A stretch of 64,000 nt of DNA from Littorina saxatilis (GCF_037325665.1 NC_090246.1:20165600-20229599); one strand, 5' to 3'. Shown: positions 12,095-25,975, numbered from the stretch's first letter. Notes: generated by a model not told the origin, from the letters alone. A program made the numbers and translations.

Positions 12095-12512
12095 AAGAGG
12101 TTGCGAGTTCGACCCTGGGTCAGGCCGCAATTTTCTCCCCCCTTTCCTAACCTAGGTGGTGGGTTCAAGTGCTAATCTTTCGGATGAGACGAAAAACCGA
12201 GGTCCCTTCGTGTACACTACATTGGGGTGTGCACGTTAAAAATCCCACGATTGACAAAAGGGTCTTTCCTGGCAAAATTGTATAGGCATAGATAAAAATG
12301 TCCATCAAATACCCGTGGGACTTGGAATAAAGTAAAAAAAATTCCATCTCACACGGCATTAAGTCTCAGGTAACATGAATACACGCATGCAGGAAAAAAA
12401 AATATGGGTAGCGCCGTATGTATGGCAGCTCGCTTTCCCCGGGGAGAAAGCAGCCCGAATTTCCATGAGGGTAACCTCACTGGACTGTAAATCTTATCCA
12501 ATCCAATCCAAG
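12095..12512 (+). mobile_element. SINE-1 copy, head truncated, alternate 3' module
   Basis: Starts inside the head at GGTTGCGAGTTCGACCC. After the CACACGGC motif it continues into a module with GGGTAGCGCCGTATGTATGG and a (ATCCA)n tail, shared with the copy at 59465. Confidence 0.75.
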
Positions 12513-13200
12513 ATCATTTCCGGGGTCAGAGATGGGAGACTAATGGGTGGTATGAGGGAGGGAGTTTGGGGTGGGGGTGCTGGGGATTGAGGTTACGCCG
12601 GGGGGGGGGGGGGGGGGGGGATCAGCAGGAGGGCTTAAACGCCTTTATGCTGTATCTTATCCTGCGCTTTTCAGTAACTTTGGACCTATAAACTTTTGGC
12701 AGGCAAACTAGCTGCATGAATGCATCTTCAGAACAAAACGAGACTTGATTACATTGTATTATTGCCGGTTGCTGTGCAACCCACGCTAGTCTGTCCGTCG
12801 GTTTGTTCCTTCGCCACTCAGTATTGTTTTGTGGTTGGTGTCCGTCCTTCGTTCGACTTGTGCACTGGGATCACAAACGCCGTAACTTTTAAAATATACA
12901 TGCTTTTGCAATTTGATTTGCGATGCTGGTAGATATCGGAAGAAAAATTGAGTTCTCGAGCTGAAAAAAGAGCTCAACTGCACCAAATGAATATCTGGAC
13001 TCCAGAAACGAACACGGGGCAAAGGTCCAGGAAGCATTATAAAAGCTTTTACAAAAAAAAGTTATTCTCGCTCAGTGGTACTTTCTCATTGACTATTGAT
13101 GTTTTACGTCCTCACAGAGGAGATCTAAACTTATTGGGGAAATTAACGGGTGACACGCTAAAACCCGTATTTCTGTTGTCCGTTGTTCCTGTTGTAGTTT

Positions 13201-14440
<1,240 letters not shown>

Positions 14441-14444
14441 GGAA

Positions 14445-14560
14445 CCGTTATTACACCCCCGTATGATACGGGGTGTAAAGGCTTCACTCTGTCTATCTGT
14501 TTGTTTGTTTGACTGTCTGCCTGTTTGCCTGTTTGCCTGTTTGCCTCTGATCTTTTGTTC
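14445..14560 (-). mobile_element. Fragment of HINE-like family B
   Basis: Perfect hairpin stem TTACACCCC / GGGGTGTAA (14451-14459 / 14470-14478) beside (TTTG)n and (TGCC)n-like repeats, as in the element at 9127. Confidence 0.45.
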
Positions 14561-14639
14561 AAAATGTCAAGAATTACCCTTTTTCAGCGAAATGAATGTG
14601 TACGCTATCGCTATCCCTGTTGCTGTACAATGTATCGAT

Positions 14640-14815
14640 GATAAAGTCGAACCTGCTTTGGCGAACACCTCTGTATAGCGACCACCTACCCACTGCGACT
14701 ACCCAAAAGAACCTTGTTTTGTGTGTGTATAAGCCACCTTTCCAGAGCGACCACCTGTCTATAAATACCTCTTTGTTCGGCCCCTTGGGTGGTCGCTATT
14801 GACAGATTTGACTGT
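14640..14815 (+). repeat. Dispersed 'TAGCGACCACC' repeat
   Basis: TATAGCGACCACCTACC, CAGAGCGACCACCTGTC and GGTGGTCGCTATTGACAG, ending GACTGTACATG. Related to 25495-25675. Confidence 0.5.
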
Positions 14816-14951
14816 ACATGTATTATTAAATGTATACTCACATCGGCTACCGCTGGACGCTCAGTGTCATGGGCGTTCTTACGTAGCGTCTCAAAACTTT
14901 GCAAAGTGTTGAGAATACAATTGTGTCTGCCTTAGCATATCTAGCGCTTTA

Positions 14952-15128
14952 GGGCAGATTATACGTGCGCAGAGTCAACGGCACAGACGACGCACTGCAT
15001 ATTATTGATGCTGCGATAGGGATTATGACGAGTACTTGGCCTGTTTTCTTTTCACGCAACGTGCAGCGGGCTGAGATACTGCAGTGCGTCGTCTGTGCCG
15101 CTGACTCTGCGCACGTATAATCTGCCCC
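14952..15128. mobile_element. MITE with ~48-bp terminal inverted repeats, TTA target duplication
   Basis: 177 bp. The ends begin GGGCAGATTATACGTGCGCA on both strands (one extra G on the right); the arms continue through GACGACGCACTGCA with one mismatch. Flanking TTA at 14949-14951 and 15129-15131 would fit a PIF/Harbinger-type 3-bp duplication. No coding capacity. Confidence 0.65.
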
Positions 15129-15129
15129 T

Positions 15130-16940
15130 TAGCAAACTAATAGCTACGGAAAATCTAAAACTGGCCCCAGATGATTATAGATTACCTATTTAACTCTCAA
15201 AATCCTGTAATAGTTAGGAGGAGTAAGTCTGACTCAGTGTCGGCTCACAGGCTGGAGTGACGTTGGTTCTGTGCAGGATCTGCGAATAAAACGGTATCAG
15301 AGTTTAGCTGCACGTTATCGTGATAATTGACTTACTTCGGTGGATGAGTTTCCATGGAAACAGCGCGTTGCTCAGAACTACGGAAGCTGCTTTCTCAAAG
15401 TGTATCATCTTTTCATCTTGCGCGTTTCTACTCTGCTAAGATGTAAGGGTATGCGACAAGCATGATTTAATCTTACCCTTTCGCCAATTTCCTTCAAAGG
15501 ACGTGGATTCTGATGTCGGCTGCCAGTATTAGCACAATTTGCTTTCGAATTATTATTGGTTGTTACTTTATTTGTTACCACCAGCTTCATTACCAGAGCT
15601 GGACTCCAAGTTTAGCATAGGCGAACGACAAAAAAAAGAAGACTTTATTTGTTTTGTTTTGTTTTCTTTTGTTGTTTTGGACTTTCCCTATCACTCAAGC
15701 CTCGTTGGTAGCTGCTTTTTTCGTTTTACAAGTTTAACTGTACAACATATAATTCGGCAAGAAACAGAAAGCAGCAATTAAACAAAAACAAAATACGATC
15801 GGCTTACTAAGTTTATGACTAAATGAATACACCAAACAATGTTTGTTTTGAATTCATCAGTTTGCCTGTGCCTTGACCTAGCATACAGTTAAACAACGCT
15901 CAGAAGTCCACTGCACAAAGTCAGTTTTGGCGTGACCATGGCCGCCTCTTTTCATCGGTGTGTTTTTAGCATACACCCCACCCCACCCCAAGCACCCTCG
16001 CTCTGTCTGTCTGTCTCTCTTTCCCATCCCCCTCTCTCACTCTTTTCCAAGACTTCCCCTCGCCCCTTACCGGCCTTCTCCCATCCTCGTCCACAGCACC
16101 CCCCCCCCCCCCCCCCCCCCGCTGAGTCAGTCAAGCACGACGGTCTCTTGGTCGTATATTGTTGTCACTATAGCAAGGAAGAATCGAAGATCCCCTGCTT
16201 CTGGTTGGACAGTTACGCGGTACGCTGACTCTACTGTCTGTCAGGCCCACAAACGGTAGCAGTGGGATATATTTACTGCAGGTGTTGCGGTGTACCACCT
16301 GTCACGGCATAAGGACATAATGACCTGATTGGCGAGGATGGGGGGGGGGGGGGGGGGGGGGAGGGGGGGGGGGGGGAGAAGGGGTAGCAAGGTGGGCCAG
16401 ATCAGTTTCTTCAGAACTTGATTGAGAAAACGCAGTTCTGTGAAAGATTTCATTTCTATTTTCATTTCTCGATGATCTCATTTCTGGGAAGTTCGGCCGG
16501 TGTGACGTTTTCATCTTTCGCCGTGTTGATATTTCGCTTCTCGGCCTCGTTGATCTAGTGTAAACTCTACACTGAACAAAAAAAACACCCTTCGATAGTA
16601 CTGATGAGCGACCTTGTGTACCTTACATTCATGGGGCCAAATGTGTCCAACCAATTTGTTTTATTTAATCTAGAAATTTGATTTATCCCTAAAATGTTTT
16701 CCTTCTTATTCAAGGGACGTAACCACTCAGTACACGTTTTCGAAGAATTCGATTTTGGGGGTGAAATCTATTAAATTTTACCACCAATTTTCTTCACATG
16801 CAAGAAACTGACATGCTTTTCGTCCTTAAATAATTTCACTTCTTAATTTTACCAGGAAACAACATTTCAGTCTTGTGAGTATATGTCGAGGGGGAAATAT
16901 GTACACAGGCGAAAGATGAAATCGTGACACCGGGTCGGTT
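15130..16940. other. No gene recognised
   Basis: Unique-looking sequence with C and G homopolymer runs near 16100 and 16340; ORFs here are low-complexity. Confidence 0.5.
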
Positions 16941-16963
16941 TATCACAGTGAAAAGCTAGCAGC

Positions 16964-17010
16964 AACACACACACACACACACACACACACTGACACACAC
17001 ACACACACAC

Positions 17011-17048
<38 letters not shown>
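16964..17048. repeat. (CA)n microsatellite
   Basis: CA repeats with occasional CTGA or CTCA interruptions. Confidence 0.9.
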
Positions 17049-17339
17049 CCCTGCGCTACCAAGGTGTGTGCGTGTTCAGGAGTAATTAGCCACCACCTTG
17101 TGATAAACTACAACTCTTTAAGCCTCTTTTTTGACTTCATTTTATTTTTATTTTTATTTTGGTTTCTTAAATAGTTTTTGTTATTTGTTTTGCGGGTGTT
17201 TTCGCCCCTCTAGTTGTACATATAGTTTGGGTGAGGTGTGAGTTTGGTGTGAAAGTAGAGGGTGGTAGCAGAAGGTGGGGAAAAGACATTCGTGTTTGTT
17301 TTTCATTTCAGGTTACAAACATGTAATTGGAGCGATATG

Positions 17340-19281
17340 ACCTTTGGTTTAAACAAAACTTTATTCAATTTTAATCATGACAAGAACAATGCATGGATGA
17401 TTACATACTCAAGCATATAATGCTTATTTTAAGCAATCATAGTAATTACAAAACAAAGGTTAGCATGATGGCGGAATAAGTACATTAGCTCATTTCAGGA
17501 AACGAAAAACAAAACAAAAGACAAAACAGATACACAAACAAGCAGAAAATGGGAAGGGGTTGGTGATACAGGAGGTGTGGAAAGGGCAGCTAGCTAGTAG
17601 CTAGCTTAAGGGAAAAAGAAGAAGAAGAAGAAGACTTGGAGCGCCAATATTTGAGGGGATTTTTTCAATTGTAATAAGTGCACATAAGACACTCGCACAA
17701 AGTTAATGCATATTGTGATCAGAGGAAAAGTCACTACATTGCGCATAAATCGAGACATAATTGATAAGTCGGAAAACAACAAAAGAACATGAGAGAGGTT
17801 ATGGGGAAAAATTTGTCAGGCAGCATGTCGCATGACAGTGTCTAATAAATGTAATGAGTGAAGTATAGAGGCTCATTTGCGGAACCTGCCCGTCTGTCTA
17901 ATATAGTCCTGTACAGTTATGAATATGGTCTGGTTGACATTTCGTGAATATTGCGGGATGCCTTTCAATAATATTTCGATATACTTATAATCATTTGTCA
18001 AATTATCAATGGACAATAATCTTATATCTCTATACAAGGGACAATGCAATAAGTAATGTTCAGCAGTCTCGCTGGGATAACCACACTCGCATTGAGAGCA
18101 ATCCTTAAGGTGCCGCTTACATAAATCAAAATTCAAATCACTCATACCAATACGCAATCTGCAATGATGTACTTGTTCAAATCTTTCTCCAAAATAATAA
18201 TGGCATGGTACTTTAAAATCAGCACTTGACAAATAATTTTTGAACTCACTCAAGGAGGTGGTCATTTTAACGTTATCTGGTAAGGTGTTCCATAGTACAG
18301 TCGTTTTGGGGATAAAAGAGTTGCGAAATAATTCGGTTCTATGAGGAGGCACATATCTTTCTAATGGTCTTCGTCTATGATACGGATTAATGTCAACTAC
18401 AAGAGGGGGCAATACATTTACTAAGTACTGGGGGCATTTGTTATGTATCATCTTATGAAAAACAATTAATTTATGTCTTTTCCTTCGTTCTTCAAGGCTA
18501 CATAGCCCACTTTCCTCATACAGCTTTGCATGGCTAGTGCCCTTAACTCCACCTATTATAATTCGTAGGGCTTCTAAGTGTAATGTTTCTAATGCATCTG
18601 CCATTATCTTAGTGCAATTATCCCAAACAACATCTGCATAGTCGAAATGGGGTAAAATAAAAGACTTGTACATTATTTCCAAACTTTTTCGACTTAATCT
18701 ATATTTATAAAATCGTAAACAATTAATCAGTAAATTCGCTTTTTTAACTATGCTTTGGATGTGGGCATCCCACTTGCAGGTGCTCTGTAAAATCACTCCA
18801 AGGTGTTTGTGTTGATCTACTTTTTCTAAAAAGACATTGTTGAAAAACAAGGGTTGAGGGGGGATTAAATCACGTTGAATATTTAACAATTCAGTCTTAG
18901 TCTCGTTAAATTTAACTTTCCATTTATTGGCCCATGCACTAATTTTATTAAGATCTTGATTTAATATATTGGTTCGTCTGTCTACATCTTCTAATGCAAG
19001 ATATATGCTTGCGTCGTCAGCAAACAACTTAATTCCGGATTCAATATTCTTTACAATATCATTAATATAAACCAGAAATAAGAGCGGGCCTAGCACGGAT
19101 CCTTGTGGAACACCGGCAGGAATCTTTTTAACATTAGACTGTGTTCCCTTAATTACAACAACTTGCTTGCGGTCTGTTAAATAATCACAGAACCATAATA
19201 ATAACCGACCTCTAATGCCCACTGCTTCTAACTTGGCCAAAAGGCCCTTGTGCCACACTCTATCGAACGCTTTCGACACGA
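17340..19281 (-). mobile_element. 5'-truncated non-LTR retrotransposon (Jockey/CR1-type LINE), RT plus C-terminal Cys/His region
   Basis: An uninterrupted frame runs from about 19281 to the stop at 17873, roughly 470 codons, coding the C-terminal part of a LINE reverse transcriptase. Visible blocks in order: SKAFDRVWHKGLL, the loop GVPQGSVLGPLLF, the catalytic LFADDASIYL, a thumb region, then a C-terminal CECG...H...C knuckle (QCECGYPSETAEHYLLHCPL), common at the end of Jockey/CR1-like ORF2. The EN domain and the part of RT with the first catalytic Asp are missing: the 5' break lies just before SKAFD, where the sequence changes to unrelated residues. The 3' UTR probably continues to about 17340, where AATAAA is seen on the minus strand (17351 region). 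The long open frame suggests a fairly young copy, but it cannot be autonomous. Confidence 0.85.
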
Positions 19282-19672
19282 TATGACCTTTGCATAAATG
19301 AAGGATTAAGCAGCTCTTTAAATTAAGAGCCGATACTCCCAATGGCCCTTTCCTTTTGCGTGATTGAAAGACAAACTTAGAACATGATTATACCCCCCCC
19401 CCCCCCCCCCAGGTTGTTGTTTACCACTAGTTAGGCGAGGGAGACAACGTTTTCAGCAGCTTCTATACCGCAAAGCCCGACCGCTGCTCCAGGCAATGAC
19501 AATAAAACTGAATGAAATGAAATAATAGATGAAGTTTGATGCACCGAGTAACCTGATATAAAATTATAAATCAGACTGTGATTCATTGAATTAAACAAAT
19601 CGGGGGACAGAACCGTTCGGCAAAGCATATATACTTCTCTTGTGTTTGAGTGTGTGCAGCGGAACACTCCCC

Positions 19673-19872
19673 CCACACACACACACACACTCACACACAC
19701 ACACACACTGACACACACACACACACACACACTGACACACACACACGTACACACTGACACACACACACACACACACGCACTCACACACACACACACACTC
19801 ACACACACATACACACACACACTGACACACACACACACACACTGACACACACACACACACACACACACCACT
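19673..19872. repeat. (CA)n with regular ACTGACAC interruptions
   Basis: CA tract broken at intervals by CTGACAC or CTCACAC; the spurious ORFs encode Cys/Val or Thr/His. Confidence 0.9.
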
Positions 19873-19879
19873 CACAAAC

Positions 19880-20015
19880 AGTTACTCCCCCTCTCCTATT
19901 TAAGACTTCCTCCTGTTAAGGACTTGCTCTTGCAGATTTCCTGCTCATAACATCAGTAAATTGACCTCTATTTTTAGACTCCCTTCTTTTTAAGACAAGT
20001 TTTTGTTAGGTTCCT
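19880..20015 (+). repeat. taagac-family fragment
   Basis: TATTTAAGACTTCCTCC, CATAACATCAGTAAATTGACC and CCTTCTTTTTAAGAC match the family at 46021 with divergence. Confidence 0.45.
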
Positions 20016-20284
20016 AGAGGGTGTGTGCCACTGTCTTAATAAACTATCTGTATTAGTACATGTGTGTTTGTGATAACTAGAGGGCTCAAGAAATCAAAAG
20101 ACAAACAATGAAAAAAAACACCACCCCAGAAAGCCAACGTTCCAAAATTCAGAATCAAAACAAGAAAGATTTGTAATTGGAACGTTTAGTTTATGAAAAA
20201 AAAAATACATTCAGTGATCTTCTTAGCGAGTTTCTGGACAATTTGTCAGATAGTGGTTTTTTGCTTCTGTATTATAAGTGTTTG

Positions 20285-20575
20285 TCTGCCACCACATGGC
20301 CCATTCCTTAACGTGGTGTGGCGGTTTGCGTGTCTCGGTGACCCCAAGAGCTATGCCAGCGGGAGTGTTAACTCCTGGCAGGGCTTCCCAAGCTGGACAG
20401 GTCGAAGGGTAGAGGCCAGACTAATATGGACCAACCTTGTGCTCACAGGGCAGGTCCTTGGGCCATGAGCTAAGGGTGAGGTAACCCTGACAGAAACCTC
20501 GAGTGCTGAAGACGTATGTGTTGGGCCGCACGGCGCACTCCAACAAACCACAACACCACGCATCAACTGCCATTA
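20285..20575 (+). repeat. Probable dispersed repeat (unclassified)
   Basis: GGCCCATTCCTTAACGTGGT, GTCTCGGTGACCCCAAGAGC and GGCAGGGCTTCCCAAG look like a widespread animal repeat I recall but cannot name. GGGTGAGGTAACCCTGACAG follows. No ORF. Confidence 0.3.
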
Positions 20576-21302
20576 TGACACTTGGAGACAGTGTTTGTCT
20601 GTGTGTCCATTTAAAAGACCACTTAGTCGCAGATCAATGAATGTGACGTCTTGTTTTGTCATACATTTTGACGTTCCAATAACAGACCTTTCTTTTTTTT
20701 CTTTTTTGAGGGCTTAAAATTCATCTCCATGGGTTTTTACTTAGGAAACGGAATAAAACATTGTTTAAACCAAGATTTAACTCAGGTAAATGTACCCAGT
20801 GCGTCATCGAGGACCTAAACAGTAAAAAAAAAAAAACCCACCTTGTTGAGGTTATTGGCTGCGTGCACTCGCCCATCGATCTAAGCCAACTATTTCTGTC
20901 TATTACGCTGCTGACCCGTGCTTTGACTGCAAGCGGAAACTCCCCGTGAGACCAAACTGAACTAATCAATTGTGCATGATCGAGTAATTCCGTGGGTAAG
21001 AAAATATTTGCGATCTCCCAATTTTCTTTAATGAACTAACTTCTGCACCTGAGCTAGCGAAGTATTTTGATTGAGCAGTATTGTGGTTATTTGTCTATGT
21101 CATCAACAGTGTATCGTTTTTTGTTTTCTCTTGTAGGGGGGTGGGGGTGGGGAGGGTATTATACAACAAGCAGAATGCTAAAGTGGTGAGCACAATTATC
21201 ACGGTCGCTGTCGTCATTTTTGTCATCATCATCGTCGTGGTCGTCGTCATTGTGATAATCGTGGTCATCGTCATTTTGTCATCGTAGTCATCATCATCAT
21301 CG

Positions 21303-21361
21303 GTAACAACAACAACAACCACATCTACAACATCCACAACAACAACAACAACAACAATAAT

Positions 21362-21407
<46 letters not shown>

Positions 21408-21411
21408 GCAA
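21303..21411. repeat. (CAA)n microsatellite next to GTC-rich sequence
   Basis: CAA triplets preceded (21190-21300) by GTCGTC/GTCATC-type triplets. Confidence 0.85.
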
Positions 21412-21936
21412 CAATGGCAGTCGCAATCCCTTTCCTTTATTGCTTTGTCAAGAAAATGGCAAAGTGCCTCTTACACAAATTCATCTTCTGCATTGTGAGG
21501 TCTTTCAGAGGAGACAAGTTTTTCATACCCGCATTATTCATGCTCGCGGGCACGCTACCTCGGAAAACATTGTGTTACCTGCACCGTAAAACTTCGATCA
21601 ATGACCAGCATTATCCATTATTCTGAATTGTATGAGTAGTCTAACATTTATGGGCAATGATCTTATCTCGCGGACCTAAAAATACCCGCACTTTTTATCC
21701 AGTAAATCTGGGTTTTTTTCGTGAGAATGCCATGTAATATATAATCCTCCCAACTGTTGGCGTGTCAGTGCGTGAAACTGCACACAACCGATCACGCAAT
21801 AGGGGCAGTTTTATCTGTGTTGATAACAAAGTAATCCGCAATGACTCAGTATCTCGTGTTGGGTCCCTGTGAATATCACAAACAACACTGCGGCACGCTT
21901 GATTATGCTTCTCGACCTACACCTCTTACTTACGGC

Positions 21937-22570
21937 ACGGTTGGCCTAGTGGTAAGGCGTCCGCCCCGTGATCGGGAGGTCGGGGGGCCCGGGTAGCTCA
22001 GGTGGTAGAGCACTGGACTTGTGATCGAAAGGTCGCTGGTTCGAATCCGGGCCGGGACGGACACGGGTCAACTTTATGTGCAGACCCAGAGACGGTATCC
22101 ATCTCCCACCCCCGTGTCACCACAATGGCACGTTAAAGATCTTGGTCATTCTACCATAAGTGCAGATGGCTGATACCACCTAAACACGCATACATCAAAA
22201 GCCGTGAGGGCGTAAAAACTCGAATCGTATAAACCAATTCATGTCCAATATAGGCAATTAAGACCTGACGGACAATAAGCCCCTTAAAATTTACTTTTTT
22301 TTTATCGGGAGGTCGTGTGTTCGAACCCCGGCCGGGTCATACCTAAGACTTTAAAATTGGCAATCTAGTGGCTGCTCCGCCTGGCGTCTGGCATTATGGG
22401 GTTAGTGCTAAGACTGGTTGGTCCGGTGTCAGAATAATGTGACTGGGTGAGACATGAAGCCTGTGCTGCGACTTCTGTCTCGTGTGTGGCGCACGTTATA
22501 TGTCAAAGCAGCACCGCCCTGATATGGCCCTTCGTGGTCAGACTGGGCGTTAAGCAAACAAACAAACCGC
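21937..22570 (+). mobile_element. SINE-2 copy, split by another SINE
   Basis: Head CACGGTTGGCCTAGTGGTAA to ATCGGGAGGTCG (21982), then resumes at 22304 with the same 12 bp, B box TGTTCGAACCCCGGCC, body and an (AAAC)n tail. The interruption 21983-22303 is a separate SINE. Confidence 0.8.
21983..22303 (+). mobile_element. tRNA-derived SINE inserted into SINE-2
   Basis: Head GGGTAGCTCAGGTGGTAGAG with B box TGGTTCGAATCCGGGCC, a possible UGU anticodon loop, body and a T-rich end. Perfect 12-bp target duplication ATCGGGAGGTCG at 21971-21982 and 22304-22315 shows retroposition into the older SINE. Confidence 0.8.
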
Positions 22571-23307
22571 TTACTTACTCAACGACACATCCCCACCCCC
22601 ACCCCTGTTTACGCACACTCCATGTCAAGAAAGAGCGTTTGGGGAGTTAGTATAATTCTTGATTTAATTAGCTTCGTTCGATCAGTTGTGTCTTCGTGTA
22701 ATCGGATCCGTTGCTCAGTCGACGCGCAGTATACTCGTTCCATTTTTGTGCTGGGTATTCTTTGCGGCACGCAGTTTAAGTCTAAACAATAAAAAAAAAG
22801 TAAACCGAGTGTTTTTCAATAATGTAATTATGACGCTATGAAAGTCTATTTTCCATGGCTGTGTTTATTCACAACTTGGCGAGCGACATGTTGTCGTCCA
22901 AAAAATGCTTCTTTGAAGAGGTAATACGTGAGATGTATATTTATTGCAACAAGTAAACATCCGCTTACTTAATGAGTTGTGCGACTGTGAGGGTGCATAT
23001 TTTTGCTGTCATATGCTTTTCAATTAAATCGTGCCAGAGCAAGGACACAGCCTAAATACGGATGCAGACAGCCGGCCACCTGCGCAATTAGCTCATTACT
23101 GGGATTGGCCTTTTGATGATTTCACCTTCATTAATGAGTAATTGTCCAATGCCAAGCACTGCGAAGTCCCAAATAGGCACGACGCTATGGTTGAAGCTCG
23201 GTGGATTCGTGTGGTGTATAAGAAAGAAACATGTCAAGAACTAATTAGCATTGGACAAGAAAACGGAGAAAAAGGAGGAGACGACAACTGACTGACAACA
23301 ACAAACA

Positions 23308-23439
23308 AACACACACACTCACACACACACACACACATAAACGCACGCACGCACGCACACATGCACGCACGCACTGCCGCTGCCGCACGCACTGCCGCAC
23401 GCACGCCGCACACACACAGACACACACACACACACACAG

Positions 23440-23472
<33 letters not shown>
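23308..23472. repeat. (CA)n/(GCAC)n microsatellite
   Basis: CA tracts around a GCACGCACGCAC and CTGCCGCACG segment. Confidence 0.85.
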
Positions 23473-23475
<3 letters not shown>

Positions 23476-23894
23476 CAGGACCAGGTACGCACACCGTCAA
23501 ACTTCTTGTATTGTGAGTGTTCAAAAGTGTATGGTGAGAAAGAGTGATTCAGAGCGAGACAGAGAGAAGAGTCTGTCTGTCTGTCTGTCTGTCTGTTTGC
23601 TCTGATCGTGCTCTGAATGTTTCCGAGTGTGTTCCCACTTTGTATTAGTATTGGCGGTGAGCGGCGAGGGAATTATCCGTTAGTGTTTGTTTGTTTGTTT
23701 GTTTGTTTGTCGTTCTGTCTGTCTGTCTGTCTGTCTGTGAGTATACGCACGGTCCAAACTGATGCGGACGTGTTCCGAGTGTCCAGCAACTGAGTAAGAG
23801 CGCTGTGCGAGGTGATGAAAGGGGCAATGGCGATGTGACACTGAGACAGTTTAAACCCCAACCTTCTGTTGCAGTGCTAATTCTTAGTCTTTTT

Positions 23895-24165
23895 CTGCGT
23901 TCATGGGCTGAAACTCCCGCGTACACTCTTTGTTTTGCACGAGTGTGATTTTACATGTATAACCGTTTTTACGCCACCATTTAGGCAGCCATACGCCGCT
24001 CTCGGGGGATGCATGCTTGGTATTTTTGTGTTTCTATAATCCACCGAACTCTGACATGGATTACTGGATCTTTTCCGTGCGCACTTGATCTTGTGCTTGC
24101 GTGTACACACGAAGGGGGATAATGCACAAGCAGGTCTGCACATACGTTGACCTGGGAGATGACAG
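23895..24165 (-). mobile_element. SINE-3 copy, head missing
   Basis: Reverse-oriented body from CATGGGCTGAAACTCCCGC to GTTGACCTGGGAGAT. The tRNA-like head is absent. Confidence 0.7.
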
Positions 24166-24573
24166 ACTTATGAGATTCTCAAAATCCAATGGCCAACACA
24201 GTATCCTATAACCAATTAGGTGTTTCATTGCTTTTAAGAACTGTCATTATTGTATATAATTAAGAGTGATTATTTCCAGTACATGTGTAAATGTTACGTT
24301 ATTACTTTGCGGCGAGGCTGTCCGTGTCAGTGTGTTTCCTGAGAATTACTACATGTATAACCATCTCTGGGAATGTGCCGGTGGGGAGGGAGGGAGGGAG
24401 GATTGGGGGGGGGGGTGGTGGTGGTGGTTTAGACTGAGGAATACAAGACGGGGAAGGAGGGATGGTGGGGGTCAGGCTGTGTGTGGTTGTTGCCATGAAA
24501 AGGAACATCTCCAAAATGTGACAAGGCCTAATGCAATCCGTCTCTCTCTGACGCGCGCATACACACAAATACA

Positions 24574-24575
<2 letters not shown>

Positions 24576-24620
<45 letters not shown>

Positions 24621-24685
24621 ACACAAACACACACACACACACTGACACACACACACACACACTCTCTCTCTCTCAATCTCTCTCT
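24576..24685. repeat. (CT)n(CA)n microsatellite
   Basis: CT then CA then CT dinucleotides. Confidence 0.9.
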
Positions 24686-24997
24686 AACACAAAGTTTCTA
24701 TAGATTACTAATAAAGCACTATTGAGGTAGGTAGACCGCTGAGGCAGAAGTGGAACTGACAAGATTGAAGAAGGAGGGATGTGTGTGTGTGTTTGAGGGG
24801 TAGGGGGTATGGGGAGGGGGGTGGGGTTGGGGGGGGGGGGTTTAGGCCCGGCCGATGGTAGCAAGGTCAAGGTGTGACTCACGGGGCCAACAACGTGTCA
24901 CAGTCTGCTGCTCCGCTGTGACCTTCACATACACTGTCAATGTATGGTGTATGTACATAGGCACGTGAAATCCCTACGTTTTGTCAGTGTTTGGTTC

Positions 24998-25115
24998 CCC
25001 CGTAAGCGGCGTGTGGCTGCCTAAATGGCGGGGTAAAACGGTCATACACGTAAATTCCACTCGTGCAAAAAACACAAGTATACGTGGGAGTTTCAGCCCA
25101 TGAACGCAGAAGAAG
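24998..25115 (+). mobile_element. SINE-3 3' fragment
   Basis: AAGCGGCGTGTGGCTGCCTA to the GAAGAAGAAG tail only. Confidence 0.65.
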
Positions 25116-25214
25116 AAGTAACTGTTTGGTTTCTTTCTGTGTTATTTTTCCTGGTTATGATTATTTGTTTATTCATCAGTGGTTTGTTTCCTCACGTTTT
25201 GTCTAATTTGCTTC

Positions 25215-25346
25215 AGTAGTAGTAGCAGTCGTAGAAGTAGTAGGCCTAGTAGTAGCAGCAGCTGCAGCAGCAGAAGTACGAGTATCAATAGTGATAGTCC
25301 CAGTTCAGTGATTCAGCAGTAGTCGTAGTAGTAGTGGTAGTAGTAC

Positions 25347-25393
<47 letters not shown>

Positions 25394-25395
25394 TG
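25215..25395. repeat. (AGT)n/(AGC)n microsatellite
   Basis: AGTAGTAGT and AGCAGC triplets with interruptions; the purest part is 25347-25392. Confidence 0.85.
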
Positions 25396-25494
25396 AAGCA
25401 TTAGTAGCAGCATTACCTACTGTTGGTGTTGTTGATGCCGCTGCTCAGTTTTCCTTTTGTTGGCATTGTTTACATTACAATCTTACCTGTCCTT

Positions 25495-25675
25495 GCGATC
25501 ACCTCTCGAAAGCGACCATCTGCCTAAAGCGACCACTCCGAAGGATCCAAGACCAGTTTCTATTCTCTAGTATTCAATTCACCTTTCCATAGCGATCACC
25601 TGTTACGTCATGACGACCACTTTTCGCCGGGTCGGTCTGTACGGTTGTCGTTATAGACGGGTTCGGCTGTACATG
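25495..25675 (+). repeat. Dispersed 'TAGCGACCACC' repeat, second copy
   Basis: GCGATCACCTCTCGAAAGCG, ATAGCGATCACCTG and the ending GGCTGTACATG follow the same plan as 14640-14815. Confidence 0.5.
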
Positions 25676-25849
25676 CATATGAGCATTACAAGTTCGTGTT
25701 CTGCGAAGTGGTACTTTGACCATTATACGATTACAGAAGTACTGGCGTTGTGTCAATGAACTTGTGATGGTTTTCTGGGGGTCAAAAACAACAGGAAGAA
25801 AGAAGTGTCAGGAAATTTCATCGGCAAAAGCACTATAAATTAATTTTCA

Positions 25850-25975
25850 AAAAAAGAACGAAAGAAAAAAACAAAAAAAAAGAAAGAAAGAAAGAAAAGA
25901 AAGAACGAAAGAAAGAAAGAAAGAACTAATGAAGGAAAAAAAGGGGAAAAAAAAGAAAGATGAAGAGAAAGAATT
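25850..25975. repeat. (GAAA)n-rich tract
   Basis: AGAAAGAAAGAAAG-type purine run. Confidence 0.8.
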
